Shown: positions 33,140 to 43,422, counted from the first letter of the stretch. The stretch: 44,691 bases of DNA from Prorocentrum cordatum (GCA_963575745.1 CAUYUJ010006297.1:10001-54691); one strand, 5' to 3'. A program made the numbers and translations. Notes: a model not told the origin generated them from the sequence alone.

Positions 33140-35330
33140 TCACGACTTCGTTGCTACGCGGTGGCAATTGAGGCCGACTGACATCGGCATCGACGTCAAC
33201 CAGATGCTTCCAGTGGAACACATCCTGCGACTTGAAGTACGCGACAAGCCCGATGCAAATTGCAAGCGGCTGACGTCGTGACGCACGCACAAAGCCAATG
33301 GGCGAGGACCGTCGCGCCCGACATCTCCCCGCGCGTTCAAACGACGCACCAGGCCGCAATCTTCCTGGGACGGCGGATCCGCGATATTCGCGGCCGAAGG
33401 CACCCGATGGACCCACGCGGACGCCGAGAGTTCGGCCGCCAGAGCCCACACTCCGCGCACAAGGCAGGGACGGTCAAAATGGCACGCGGAGCCTCGCGCC
33501 ACAGCCTGCTCCGCCCCACGGTTGCCCAACAAAACATCAAGCGCCGCGCGCGACAAAAGGTGCCCGAGAGTCGCCATGGCCACAGCGATGGCCAGTAACT
33601 CCAAGCACGTAATATGATTGTCGCCGCGCTGCCCGAACCGCCGCAACACCGCGGCGTCCGGCGCCCAATGTGTGCATTACGCGCGTTCATGCGCGAACGG
33701 CACGGCCGCCGCGCGCGGCGGGGTGCTTCGTGCATCGGCAAGCAAATGACCCGCGTCCAGAGGGCGAACTGTCCACCCCGCCGCTTCCTGAACGCCCGCT
33801 TCCAACACTTCGCGCCATCGCTTAAACGCTATGCGCAGCGGAGTCTTGAGGCGAGATCCGCAGCCATGCTGCCGCGCGAACGGCGGTCGCAAGAAAGCCC
33901 TGCCCAACCGCTTGAACAGAGACTGGCTAGCCCAGGATAGCGCCCCGGCCAGCTTCGACGTTGCGCCCGGCTCATGTTCGCCCGACTCGACCGCGCGAGC
34001 GATCGCGCCCGCCCACATGCGAACCTCGTCTGCCGACGGGGCAATGGATGCCCGCGTCGGAAAGGGCGACATTTACCCCGAGCTGGACAAATTCATTGCC
34101 CCACTCGAGCTCGCCGCTGGCAATGCTGCTGGGCCCAAGACTGGCGCGCGCAAGCCTCGCAAAAACGCCCGTGCAACGCGCCGCCGATTCCACGGCGTCA
34201 GGGGCAAAGTAATCGTCGACATGCCAGCCCGCGGCGGCCCGGAGCAAGCGCCGCGGAGCGTGCCTAAGGGAGGCGGCGACTCGGCCCCATCCATAGACGG
34301 GCCCCGACGCTCCGAACGGGAACGACATGCTACGAGGCCCACAGACGGCCGTGAAGGCGCTCCACGCAGCGAACGCGTGGCCTGGGGCGAGCGGGATTCA
34401 CCTGCACGCGGCGTCAACATCCGCCTTCCGCAAGTCTGGCGCCACGATGCACGCCTCAGAAGGCGCGGCACGCCGCAATCACGCGATCGACCCCGTCCAC
34501 GACAAGTTTCTCCCCGGGCGCGGTCGCCTCTGCAGTGCCGGCCCGTGTGTCGTCATCGACAAGCCTGATTTTGACGCTCCCGTCTGGCTTGCGCTGCGCC
34601 GCGGAGGATCTCGGCGGCAATCGCGCGTCGTCGCCAATGGCCCGCGCGATCTCGGCTGCAGTCGCCGACGCCGGAAAAAAAAGTCGGCGTCCTCGCGCGT
34701 CTTCTCAAGAGGCGCGCTCGCCCCTCGGCCTCGCGCAGCGTTTTCAAAATCTGCCGATGGCGCGCCGCCGCGCCCGAGCGCAGGGCGGCGACGTCCGGGC
34801 AAGCGCCTTTCGCTTGCACAGGGACGCCATTCCCCGTCGACGGCAGCGCTCCGACGATCGGCGCGCCCTCCGCAAAGCAATTCGACCGCGCCACGTGCTC
34901 ACGGAGCAACGGAATGTTGACTTCGCGAATTATAGGTTCGAATTGCTGCGGCGCCTGCCCGCGCCATTCCGCCGCCTCGCCGCTGTCTTCAAAAGAGTGG
35001 CCGGCGTTCGATCTCGCGGATCCCCCCTTCCCTCGCGCGCGCAACATCACAAGGGCTGGGAGCCGCGGACCTCGCGAAGATCTCGCGAATTTCGCGATCG
35101 GCGACGGAAGCGCCGGCTGCGCGCGGGCAGATCCCAACGCGCAGCGCGCAAACTCGAGTTTCGGTACATCCTCGGCTGCACCCGCCAAGGTCGCCCCATG
35201 CAACGCGGGCGCACAAATTGCCCGCGCCCCCCCATGCACGCTGTCACCACGGTTTTGGGGCTCGCATCGCCCCCCGGCCCTCGCGTCGCGCGCTGCAGCG
35301 CTTACTCGCCGGGCAGCTGGCGCCTCCATC
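33140..35330 (-). pseudogene. Retroelement relic: reverse transcriptase and RNase H
   Basis: In order on the minus strand: an N-terminal part with QFEPIIREVNIPLLREH and GAPIVGALPSTG (about 34960-34830); RKPDGSVKIRLVDDDTRAG (about 34600); DLRKADVDAACR (palm motif A, about 34430-34400); CGPRSMSFPFGASGPVYGWG; the catalytic HVDDYF (about 34223-34206); SKLAGALSWASQSLFKRLGR (thumb or connection); and RNase H with CLELLAIAVAM and WVHRVPSAANIADPPSQ (33600-33350). It is dead as written. There is a frameshift just before a TGA at 34456-34458, an in-frame TGA at 34398-34400 where an Arg codon is expected, a frameshift near 34050, and a TAA at 33677-33679. The protein type is a retrotransposon polymerase, most like DIRS-type or similar elements with YR integrases; the class is inferred. 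Confidence 0.75.
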
Positions 35331-35449
35331 GCACATCGCTCTGGCCTCTTGCCTGACGCGCGGTGCGATCGCGGTCGGCCAGCGCACCCCCGCGACCGCG
35401 ACTCGCCTCGCGGGTGCTTGGGGCGCTTCTCGGGCGTCCTCGGGGCCGC

Positions 35450-36400
35450 CGATTAGCCGCGCTTGCCATTGCGGCCCCCTTTGCTGGACCATTCACTCTT
35501 TCCTCCGCTCTGGCGGCCAGCGCTCCAGCAACCGCGATTGCCCCGGCCCCCGCGGTGACCGCTCGGGGCAGGCCCCGCAGACGGGCGCCCGTCGCCCCGG
35601 CGGTCGCTCGCCTGGCCACCCGTGCCGCCGCGGTCGTTCCCCGCCGGGGGCTCCTGACGCGGCGTCGCCGCCTTCGCGGGCTCGCCCTCCGCCGCGTCGC
35701 ACGCGGCCGCGGCCGCGCGCGGCAAGCCCTCGCCCCGCGCCCGCGCAGCGCGATTCACCTGCGACGCACGGCGACAAACGGGGGAACTAGCAATCGCAAG
35801 GAAACACACGCGTCGCACGAACCTCGGAGCTCGGGCCACCCGCCCAGGATCTCTCTGCCCACGAGCGGCGGGACACCACATCGAAGTGCATCGCCACGTG
35901 CGGCCGCCTGCCAAGCGAGCTCGCGCGCTCTGCCACCTGCGCCGCGCAGTCGCAGAGCCTCGCTACCGCGCGCTTCGGGCCAAACACACCTGGACCACGT
36001 GCTGCCTGTGACACCATAGCGACACAAAGCACGGCTGATCGTCCAAGATCGCCGACGCGGCCATGTGCGCATCGAATGCCGCGTGCCACTGGTTGAACGG
36101 CATCAGCCCTTTCTGGGCCCCTGCCTCCGGGGGGCCCCCCTGTGCCCCCGGCGCTTTGCCCGACGCCCAGAACGGCAGGAAACCCTTCAACGCGCGCCAA
36201 CAGGAAGAGCCGCGCGAGCGCGCGCGGAGCGACCCCGCCATGCGGTCCGGCGACGCGCACGGGCGGGGCACGCCCTCGCGCCGCAGCTTTGCCGCCTGGG
36301 TTTCCAGCGCGTCGACCGCGGCAGACGACGGCCAGAATCCCGCCGGCAGGTAACGGAGGGGCCCCTGCGACGACGGCGACCAGCGACACGCGCGCGACCC
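35450..36400 (-). pseudogene. Retroelement relic: possible gag-like leader part
   Basis: Upstream of the reverse transcriptase, minus frames contain GLMPFNQWHAAFDAHMAASA and, after a frame change near 35985, VAERASSLGRRPHVAMHFDV and SRRSWAERSWAG. A Gly/Arg-rich end follows (RGGRGNRGCWSAGRQSGGK). The position and the basic Gly/Arg tail suit a nucleic-acid-binding structural protein of the same element. No zinc knuckle is visible. The frame breaks indicate decay. Confidence 0.4.
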
Positions 36401-36429
36401 GCCGACCGCACAATCGCTCCCGCCTGATC

Positions 36430-36954
36430 AATGGCCGGCCCGATCGCCACATGCTTGGCGGTCGGTTCGCGAATGGAACGCAGCGCACCTTCGAAACGGG
36501 GGAGCCACCAGCCTCGAGCACGGGCAGCCTCTAGCCAAAGCCTCTGTTCGCAAGCCGCGCAGGCCGATGCCTTGACGCATCCCGCCTGCCAGACCGGGTC
36601 GGCAGGCCGCCGGCCCCGGCGCGACGGGCGCTCGCCTTTCCAGCTGAATCGACGCCCTTCGGCGAGCCCGGCCCCAAGTGAGTGACCTCATTCCGCTCCA
36701 GCACCTCGGCCAAAGTCTTGCACAAGGCATCCCTCGCGGGGCCTCGGACCCGGCCTCGGCCATCCAAGCGGGAAAAGACAGCTCGGCCATGATGCCCACG
36801 CGAGCTCCACAAACGTATTTTTCGCGCAGCCCTACTGCACGCTGCGCGACCGACGCGGACAGAACATGTTCTCGACCCAAACGCGTGAAATTGCGGCCGC
36901 AAATGATCCCGGGACACGCGCCGACACGCGCAAAATGCCACGCGCAGACATGAC
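36430..36954 (-). other. Possible coding fragment upstream of the gag-like part
   Basis: A minus frame reads RGPARDALCKTLAEVLERNE and continues as VTHLGPGSPKGVD. It has GC-rich third positions but no recognised domain and may be the 5' part of the retroelement. Confidence 0.3.
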
Positions 36955-37965
36955 CTGCAACGAACGGGCCACACACGCGCCTCACGCGTGCGGAGTTGCG
37001 ACCACCACTGAGCCGAGTGTCACATACGGGCAGAACGTGCCACAAAGGGATACGCACACGCCTCACATGTGCGGAGTTGCGGCCACCATTGAGCCAAGTG
37101 CAATGTGCCACAAAGGGCCATGCACACGCAACCCACGCGCGGACTTGCGGCCACCGATGAGCCAAGTGCAACGCGCCACAAAAGGGGCATTCACACGCCT
37201 CGCACACGGAGCTGCGGCCACCATTGAGCCAAGCGAAGCCTGCCACGTAGGGGCAGGCACGCGCCTCGAGCGCGCGGAGTTGCGGCCACCATTGAGCCCG
37301 CAGCAACGTGCCACAAACGGGCATGCACACGCCTCGCGCGCGCGGAGTTGCGGCCGCCATTGAGTCGTGTGCAGCCTGCCACAAAGGGGCAAGCACACGC
37401 CTCGCACGCGCGGAGCTGCGGCCATCATTGAGCCGAGCGAAGCCTGCCACACAGGGGCAGGCACGCGCCTCGATCGCGCGGAGTTGCGGCCACCATTGAG
37501 CCAAGTGCAAAGAGCCAAAGACGGGCATGCACGCGCCTCGCGATCGCGGAGTTGCGGCCGCCATTGAGTCAAGCGCAGCGTGTCGCACAGGGGCGCGCAC
37601 GCGCCTCGCGCGAGCGGAGCTGCGGCCAACATTGAGCCAAGTGCGGCCTGCCACACAGGGGCAGACACGCGCCTCAAGCGCGCGGAGTTGCGGCCACCAA
37701 TGAGCCAAGTGCAACGCGCCACAGACAGGCATGCACACGCCTTGCACGCGAGGAGCTGCGGCCACCTTTGAGCCATGTGCAGCCTGCCACAAAGGGATGC
37801 GCACACGCCTCGCGCGCGCGGAGTTGCGGCCACCACTGAGCCAAGCGCAACCTGCCACAACCGGGCAAACACACTCCTCGCGCGCGCGGAGTCGCGGCCA
37901 CCACTGAGCCAAGTGCAACGTGCCACACATGGGCAACACACACGCCTCACACGCGCCCAACGCGT
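36955..37965. repeat. 60-bp minisatellite, about 16-17 copies, open as a Trp-rich protein repeat
   Basis: Each unit contains GCGCGGAGTTGCGGCCACCA, TTGAGCCAAGTGCAA and GCCACAAAGGGGCA-type words. Because 60 is a multiple of three, the array is open in more than one minus frame and in the plus frame over much of its length. The longest minus frame repeats LHLAQWWPQLRAREACA-like units of 20 residues. Units differ by scattered substitutions and not by frame-breaking indels, which may be chance or selection. Minus frames continue beyond the array on both sides (36428-38214). Confidence 0.85.
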
Positions 37966-38260
37966 GGACAAGCGCACGACGGCACCCGCGCGCACGGCCA
38001 CGGTGAGCGAGCAAAAGCCGCACCGCAGGTGCCCCCTCGCCGAACTTGGCCGGACACCCCCCCCAGCAGAGCGCGCGCGGCGCCCCTTTCCAACCCTGGG
38101 CGGCGCGCGCGCCCCCTCGCGCGCTCGCCCGGCGCCTCGCGCCCATCGCGCGGGCTCGCGCCCCGAGCCGCTGAGGCCCCCCGCGGCGACACCCCTTTCT
38201 TTTCGCCCAAGCATGGGGGATTGGGCGGGGGGCGCCCGCCCCGCCGTTTCGCGCCCGCGA
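37966..38260. other. GC-rich flank of the minisatellite
   Basis: Very GC-rich sequence without a defended gene. Long open frames here reflect composition. Confidence 0.3.
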
Positions 38261-39688
38261 TCAACGCCCGCGAAACGGCATCAAAGGGTCGACGAGAATG
38301 TGCCGCCCCCCGACGGGGCGGCTGCCCCATCGGCAGCTCGGGGGGCGCCGCGCCCCCCGAGCGGCCTGGGAGAACAGGGAAAGGAAGCGCAGCGAGGGGG
38401 TCAGAGAAAGACTGCTCTCCTTCCCGACCAGATGGACTAAGAAATAAATCGAACATAAAGCGCTCGCCCAAGTCTCGAACCCGCCCGCGGATGCCCCGCC
38501 CCAGACTGCCAGCCAAGTCACATTGCATCTGCGGCGGGGGGGGGGCGATTGAAACGCGCTGCTCTGGGCGGAGGTGCCGGCTCGGCAAGGCACGTCGTCG
38601 ACTGGGCCGGCAGACCCGTCGCCTGCCTTAGGGGCCTCAGAACCAGAAGAGGCAGCTCTAGGGGAGGACGCGGGACTCGCCTCGCCGCCGCCGGCCGCCT
38701 CGCCGCCCCCCGCGCGACGCCTCTTGGCGGCAGGGCGGGTCGTCGGGGCGCGCCGGGCCGCGCGCGCCTCGCGGGCGGCGTCGGCCGCCTCGGCGAGAAG
38801 CTCGCGGGCCACGACCCGCAGCCCCTTCTGGAGCTGCCCCTGCCGCGCCCGCCTCTCCCAGGGATCCTCCGGCGAAAGCTCCGCATCATCAGCCACAGAG
38901 AACGCTTCGCCCACGTCGACGCTGAAAGCGCCCGCCTGATCTGCGAGAAAGCTCTCCGGGGAGATCGTCGACCACTCCATCTGGGCGTCCTGGCCGTTCT
39001 TGAAAGCGCTGGCGGCGGTGACCTTCTGCGCGAGCGCGCTGTTCGCCGTGTCTACGTGCTCGAGCGCTTCGGCCACGGCGTCCAGGTTGCGCCGCTGGGC
39101 CGCGAGCCGCTCCTCGGACTGCTTGATCATGCGCAGCTCCTTCTCCACCTGGGAACCGTGGCGCGGCCAGTTTCGCCTGCGCCGAGCGAGCTGCTCTTCC
39201 GACGACTCGGGGACCTGCGGGGGAGGGCGCAAGGCCGGAAGTTGAGCTCGACAGCGAGCAGCTTCGGAGGCGTTGTCCACTTCGTCCCCCGGGACGATGA
39301 AACTCCACCTCGGCTGCCGGGGGGGCCCTGGCGGCCGGGAACCATGGCAGATCGGGATCCGCGATGGCCAGGGCGAACGACGCCCTGGAGTTCGAGCTGC
39401 CCACTTTGCCCATCAGCGCGAGCGCCGCGACCTCCCCCCGAATGCTGCATTGCGGCATCGGCCAATAACCAAGACGCGGGCACGACTAGCTCGAGCCGTT
39501 GAACCGCGGGGCCTGCGACCCAAAGTTGAGAGGCGAGCGGGCGCGACGAACTGCGCCATTTGCCCACGCCCAAATAGGCCGAGCGGGGGAACGTGAGGAA
39601 CTCCACCACTGCAAGTCGCCCTGCATGTCGTGCACGAGAAGGATGCGATCGGGTTCTTGCCGCAGCCACAATTGTCACAGGGCCACAT
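38261..39688 (-). CDS. Gene with a RanBP2-type zinc-finger-like start and a coiled coil
   Basis: The minus strand begins at 39688 with MWPCDNCGCGKNPIASFSC and TTCRA, a W-x-C-x2-C-x10-C-x2-C arrangement like RanBP2-type fingers. A later exon, after about 39445, reads MGKVGSSNSRASFALAIADP. It then changes frame near 39300, by splice or frameshift, into DEVDNASEAARCRAQLPALR, SEERLAAQRRNLDAVAEALE and QLQKGLRVVARELLAEAADA, and an Ala/Arg/Gly/Ser-rich tail. The region from about 39160 to 39010 has heptad-like spacing. The true stop may precede 38261, since the last 80 codons look non-coding. A finger followed by a coiled coil could belong to the first frame of a LINE-like element or to a host gene. 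Confidence 0.5.
38302..38362. repeat. Two strong GC hairpins
   Basis: GCCGCCCC...GGGGCGGC at 38302-38322, and a 27-base palindrome at 38336-38362 with a 13-bp stem and a single-base centre. They lie at or beyond the 3' end of the minus-strand coding frame, where they could mark an RNA end. Function is unknown. Confidence 0.6.
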
Positions 39689-39938
39689 CGCACCTTTGGC
39701 TGGATCGGACTTCGACCTGTGCGCTGGCCCTTTGCTACCCCCTTGCTAAGTCCATGGCTTTCCAAGGAAAACATGATCCATGGGGCGCAGCGAAGACGCG
39801 CCATAATAGGCCCAAGCCCAGCACATAACGTTGGACAACGACTGTGCGCAGAGCGAAAAAATAAAATGCGCCTAGAGATGGGGCCGCGAAGGCCCCCTTG
39901 CCAGCGAGGGCGCGTCCCTGAACAGGAAAAGCTACGGG

Positions 39939-39960
39939 CTTGAACCAAAATGGCCACGGA
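39939..39960 (-). other. Spliced-leader relic, 20 of 22 positions
   Basis: On the minus strand the 22 bases match the dinoflagellate SL except A to G at position 6 and C to T at position 20. No GT follows, so this is not an SL RNA gene. Instead CCCGTAGCTTTTCCTGTTCA and G follow, which resembles an old 3' splice site. Such relics are known in dinoflagellates and are taken as marks of reinserted cDNA. It lies about 250 bases upstream of the zinc-finger gene on the same strand. Confidence 0.7.
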
Positions 39961-39964
39961 CGCA

Positions 39965-40250
39965 TTCATATTTTCGAGCCGACGGATCTCCCAATGACCC
40001 CTGGAATCCTCGTCCAGCTGATCGATGGTCACATCGACAACGCCGTCGTCCCCGCCGCTGCGGCGGACGACCCTCTGCGCCAAGGAGAGGCCGATCTTCG
40101 CGCAGCCAGCTAGCATCTACGGGTGCAAACATGCACCGCTCCTCGAGGCTGTTCCTCATCGTCTCCTTGATGTCCAAGGCCAAGGCCTCTTCAATGTGCA
40201 TCGACAGCGCAGCAGCGCCCTTGCGGTCGGAGTTCGAAGCGCGCGCTGCG
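39965..40250 (-). CDS. Coding fragment upstream of the SL relic
   Basis: The minus strand reads MHIEEALALDIKETMRNSLE, then ERCMFAPVDASW. After a frame change across an AG near 40078 it reads RVVRRSGGDDGVVDVTIDQL and DEDSRGHWEIRRLE. Third positions are GC-rich. A splice or a frameshift joins the two parts. The family is not recognised. The fragment ends at or just before the SL relic. Confidence 0.4.
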
Positions 40251-40333
40251 AAGAGGAGACAAGCCGCTGAAAGGCTCGCCGGAAGGCCGAGGACTCAGTG
40301 AGCACTGGTGCTCGTCGTCTCTCACATCGGCGA

Positions 40334-40432
40334 ACGTGGCCTTCAGGAGGAGGAGGAGGAGGACGAGGAAGACGAGGCAAACGAGGGGGAAGGGGCAGGA
40401 GGAGGGGGAGGAGGAAAGGGAGGAGGCAAGCT
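40334..40432. repeat. (AGG)n microsatellite
   Basis: AGGAGGAGG runs with GAC and GGGA variants. Confidence 0.8.
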
Positions 40433-40589
40433 AGGTGCGCTCGCGTCATATCTGACGCCCTACCCCTCCCTCCCATCCCTTACCATGGCGCTGAGTTTCT
40501 CTATCCGCGGACGCGTGTCGTAGCGGACCTGTGGCTCCGCGCGCGCGTGCGTACTGGGTGGTGCGCGTGCGTGCGTGCGTGCGTGTGTG

Positions 40590-40775
40590 CGTGGTTGTGG
40601 TGGTGGTGGTGGTGGTGGTGGTGGTGGTGGTGGTGCTGCTGGTGCTGCTGGTGCTGCTGGTGCTGCTGGTGCTGGTGCTGGTGCTGGTGTTGGTTCTGGT
40701 GGTGGTGGTGGTGCTGGTGGTGGTTGTGGTGGTGGTGGTGGTGGTGGCGGTGGTGGTGGTGGTGTTGGAGGAGAA
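40590..40775. repeat. (GGT)n / (GCTGGT)n microsatellite
   Basis: TGG runs with an inner GCTGCTGGT array at about 40632-40690. Poly-Val and Trp-rich frames are artefacts. Confidence 0.9.
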
Positions 40776-40846
40776 GGAGGAAGAGGAGGAGTCGAGCGCG
40801 CGAGGGGCGCGGGTCCCGACCTCTCCGCGCCGCGGCGCGGCGCCTC

Positions 40847-42420
40847 TCATGCCCTTGACGGAGATGGCGTCGAAGAGGACGGTGACGAAGAAGCTTGCGG
40901 AGCCGACGAAGCCAGAGAACCCAGTGTATAAGATGTGGTGAGGTTCTGCATTCTGATGGCAACGATATTCCCCGAGGACAGCATGACCCCGATGCACTTT
41001 TCGCCCGCGTGCAACTTTGACATGACTTCACTCTCGCCATTCAGCGCGGCGGTGCGGAGGCCATGCGGGCAGACATGATCACCCAGAGACCACGCTCTGG
41101 AGAAGGCGACGTCGTCCGAGCCCTTGATGTTGTCCGTGTTGCGGTATTTGTCATTGTCCTTGCTCTTGTCTTTGGCCATGTCACTGTCACTGTCGGCGAC
41201 GAGGACGGCGCCCTCGTAACCAGGAGCGCTCGCGAAGTCGATGTGCGCGCCAGGGCACGCGCATGGCGGCATGTCGGCGCGGATATACTTCGTGGAGCCT
41301 CCGCGTCTCGCGCAGCGAGCGGCTCCAATAGCGGCACCATGTGAGTTCTTGCGCTTGGCTTTGCCCTTACGCATGTTCTTGCCCTGGTCCGAGCCGTTGC
41401 CCAAGCCTTTACCCTTCACGTTGGTTTCCTTGCCGCCCTTGCCCTTGCCAGGAGCACCACGCGGCGTCGCAGGAGCCTGCATCAGCGGAGCCGCCGAACA
41501 TGAAGGAGAGGCCGAACACCTCAAGGAAGAAGCCGCAGAACTTGACGAGGACGGAGCAACTGACGCATGAGCAGACACTGACGGAAACGTAGAAGCGCCT
41601 GCTAACCTCGAAGGGTCGCAGAAGAGCACGACGCCGAAGTAGGGGTAGCGGAGGAAGAGGCCGCCACCCACGTCGGAGGGGCAGCGCACCGAACAGCAGC
41701 GCCACGAGGGGAAACATGCATACCGCGGGAGGGGCCAGCCGCCGCACAAGGCGACGCAGGAGACGCAGCTGATGAAGTAGAAGCCCCAGAAGCATGGCAC
41801 ACAACTTGAAGGAGGTCATGGTCAGCTTTTTCGGGCTGACCATCGGCATCTGGCGCAGCAGCACCACCTGCCGCAATACGCTCCTCGAAGATGCACAGCT
41901 CCATCTCGAAGTCCAGATCGTGTGAGAACGTGTAGTTGTCAGCCACACCAGGCGGCGGAGAAGGGGAGGGGCGCGGATGACCCGCGGCACGCCCTGCGTC
42001 GCAACGAAGGCCAGCGAGGAACCTCGTGCTGAAGATCACCTCCGCCACAGACACCCACCGGCATGATGATCGGCGCGTGCACGACACGGGTAACGACCTG
42101 CAGCGCCTGCGACATCGCGTGCAACCCGAGCGTGAGCGCATGCACCAGACCACGATCAGGACGAGCCTCATGCCGAGGAAGAAGTGCGTCCAGCTGGAGT
42201 TCGCGCTTGTCCGATGTGTGCGTGTGTGGCACAGCCGCACACCAGGAGGAACGACAGGGACCCGATGTTTGGCACGGCCAGGACGCGTGTTGATGTCCCT
42301 AAGTTGCTTCAGCGAGTCGGTGTCAAAGCAGGGGGCGGCCTGCTCAATCGCGGTACGAAGGCTACGGGAATGCACACCAGCTGCCGCCTGCACCGCTGGG
42401 TGTGCAGCGAGGCCTTGCAC
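40847..42420 (-). pseudogene. Membrane-protein gene of unknown family, broken by single-base frameshifts
   Basis: The minus strand reads CFDTDSLKQLRDINTRPGRA, HRVPVVPPGV and HFFLGMRLVLIVVW. Then, one base out of frame, it reads VHALTLGLHAMSQALQVVTR and APIIMPVGVCGG. It returns to the first frame with AEVIFSTRFLAGL and LDFEMELCIFEERIA, shifts to QVVLLRQMPMVSPKKLTMTS and FKLCAMLL, and finally shifts to GFYFISCVSCVALCGGWPLP and a long open end at 40847 (GLRTAALNGESEVMSKLHAG). GC-rich third positions follow exactly these frame changes. At least three hydrophobic segments suggest a membrane protein. Breaks lie near 42145, 42030, 41858 and 41784, several in G runs. It is either a young pseudogene or a gene with consensus errors. 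The start is not identified; an element at 42420-42579 abuts it. Confidence 0.6.
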
Positions 42421-42579
42421 CCTGCAGGGGGATTTTCGACGAAAAATAAAAAAGCACCCCAAACATATTTAAAAAATAAGCCAAGAATAGTATGGGGACT
42501 AGTTTTTGAATAGTTTTTGACCTGTTTGGGGCATTGTTGGGGTATTTTTTACTTTTTCGTCGAAAATCGCTCTGTAGGG
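42420..42579. mobile_element. MITE-like element with about 40-bp terminal inverted repeats
   Basis: The left end CCCTGCAGGGGGATTTTCGA continues as CGAAAAATAAAAAAGCACCCC. The right end, reversed, is CCCTACAGAGCGATTTTCGA followed by CGAAAAAGTAAAAAATACCCC. The AT-rich interior stands out from its GC-rich surroundings. It encodes nothing. The right end and its flank (GTCGGGCGTGTCCCC on the minus strand) recur at 23720-23757, so this end is dispersed. Confidence 0.7.
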
Positions 42580-42760
42580 GGACACGCCCGACATAACACG
42601 AGCACGGGCCCGCTCACGACGAGTTCCCAGCTTCGGCGGCGAGCGGCAGGAAACCGTGAAGCAGAGCACTCCAGAGAGCAGGCGCCGCGCAGCAAGGCGG
42701 CGACGCGCACCGAAACATGCGGGAGGCAGGGCGCATCTGGGGCCCTGGCCTCGCATGCGG

Positions 42761-42782
42761 CTCGAGCCGAAATGGCTACGGA
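42761..42782 (-). other. Spliced-leader relic, 20 of 22 positions
   Basis: The minus strand matches the dinoflagellate SL except T to C at position 14 and A to G at position 20. It is followed by CCGCATGCGAGG and not GT, so it is not an SL RNA gene. The broken membrane-protein gene lies downstream on the same strand, separated by the MITE-like element. Confidence 0.65.
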
Positions 42783-42950
42783 GGAGGAGGAGGAGGAGAA
42801 AGAGGCGAAGGAGGAGGAAGAGGAACAACAAAGAAAGAGGAGGAGGAGGAGGGGGAAAGGAACGAATAACGACGAGAAGGAAACGAAACAGGAGAAGAAG
42901 AAGGAGGAGGAGGAATAGGATGAGGAGGAGCAGGAAGGGAGGATAAGGAG
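42780..42950. repeat. (GGA)n / (GAA)n-rich block
   Basis: Purine triplets that give Glu/Arg-rich frames on the plus strand and Ser/Leu-rich frames on the minus strand. Confidence 0.85.
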
Positions 42951-43184
42951 AGGGTGAAGAGGAGGCGAGCGAGGCGGGGGCATCGCATTGAGTGGAGAAA
43001 CGGCCCGGGCTGGACAGGGGGGTGGAGGCGAGAGAGGAGCGACCACAGGAGGGTCGGGGAAAAGAAGGCGATTACAAGAGCGAAAACGACGGTCTCTGGA
43101 GGTTCCGGGAGGTCCATGGCGGCCCCATGGGGGGGCGCCTGGGGGCCAGTGGCCGAAAACCTCCGCCAGGGTCGATCCTCGACG

Positions 43185-43228
43185 ACGGCGACGACGACGA
43201 GGGCTGTGACGACGACGAAGACGACAAA

Positions 43229-43275
<47 letters not shown>

Positions 43276-43370
43276 CCACGATGACGACGACGACGGCCAC
43301 GACGACGACGACGGCCACGACGACGACGGCGGCGACGACGACGACGACGACGACAAGGACGACCACGACC

Positions 43371-43422
<52 letters not shown>

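Noticed and set aside
37063-38214. A 383-codon frame as an ordinary gene
   Set aside because: Most of it is the 60-bp minisatellite, which is open in several frames, so frame length alone is not evidence; it is kept as a finding instead.
38461-38530. GGGTTCGAGAC on the minus strand, like a tRNA B box
   Set aside because: The surrounding bases do not form a T-arm, and no acceptor, D-arm or anticodon arm can be drawn.
39939-39960. A functional SL RNA gene at the SL match
   Set aside because: No GT donor or SL intron sequence follows the 22 bases, there are two mismatches, and it is not in tandem.
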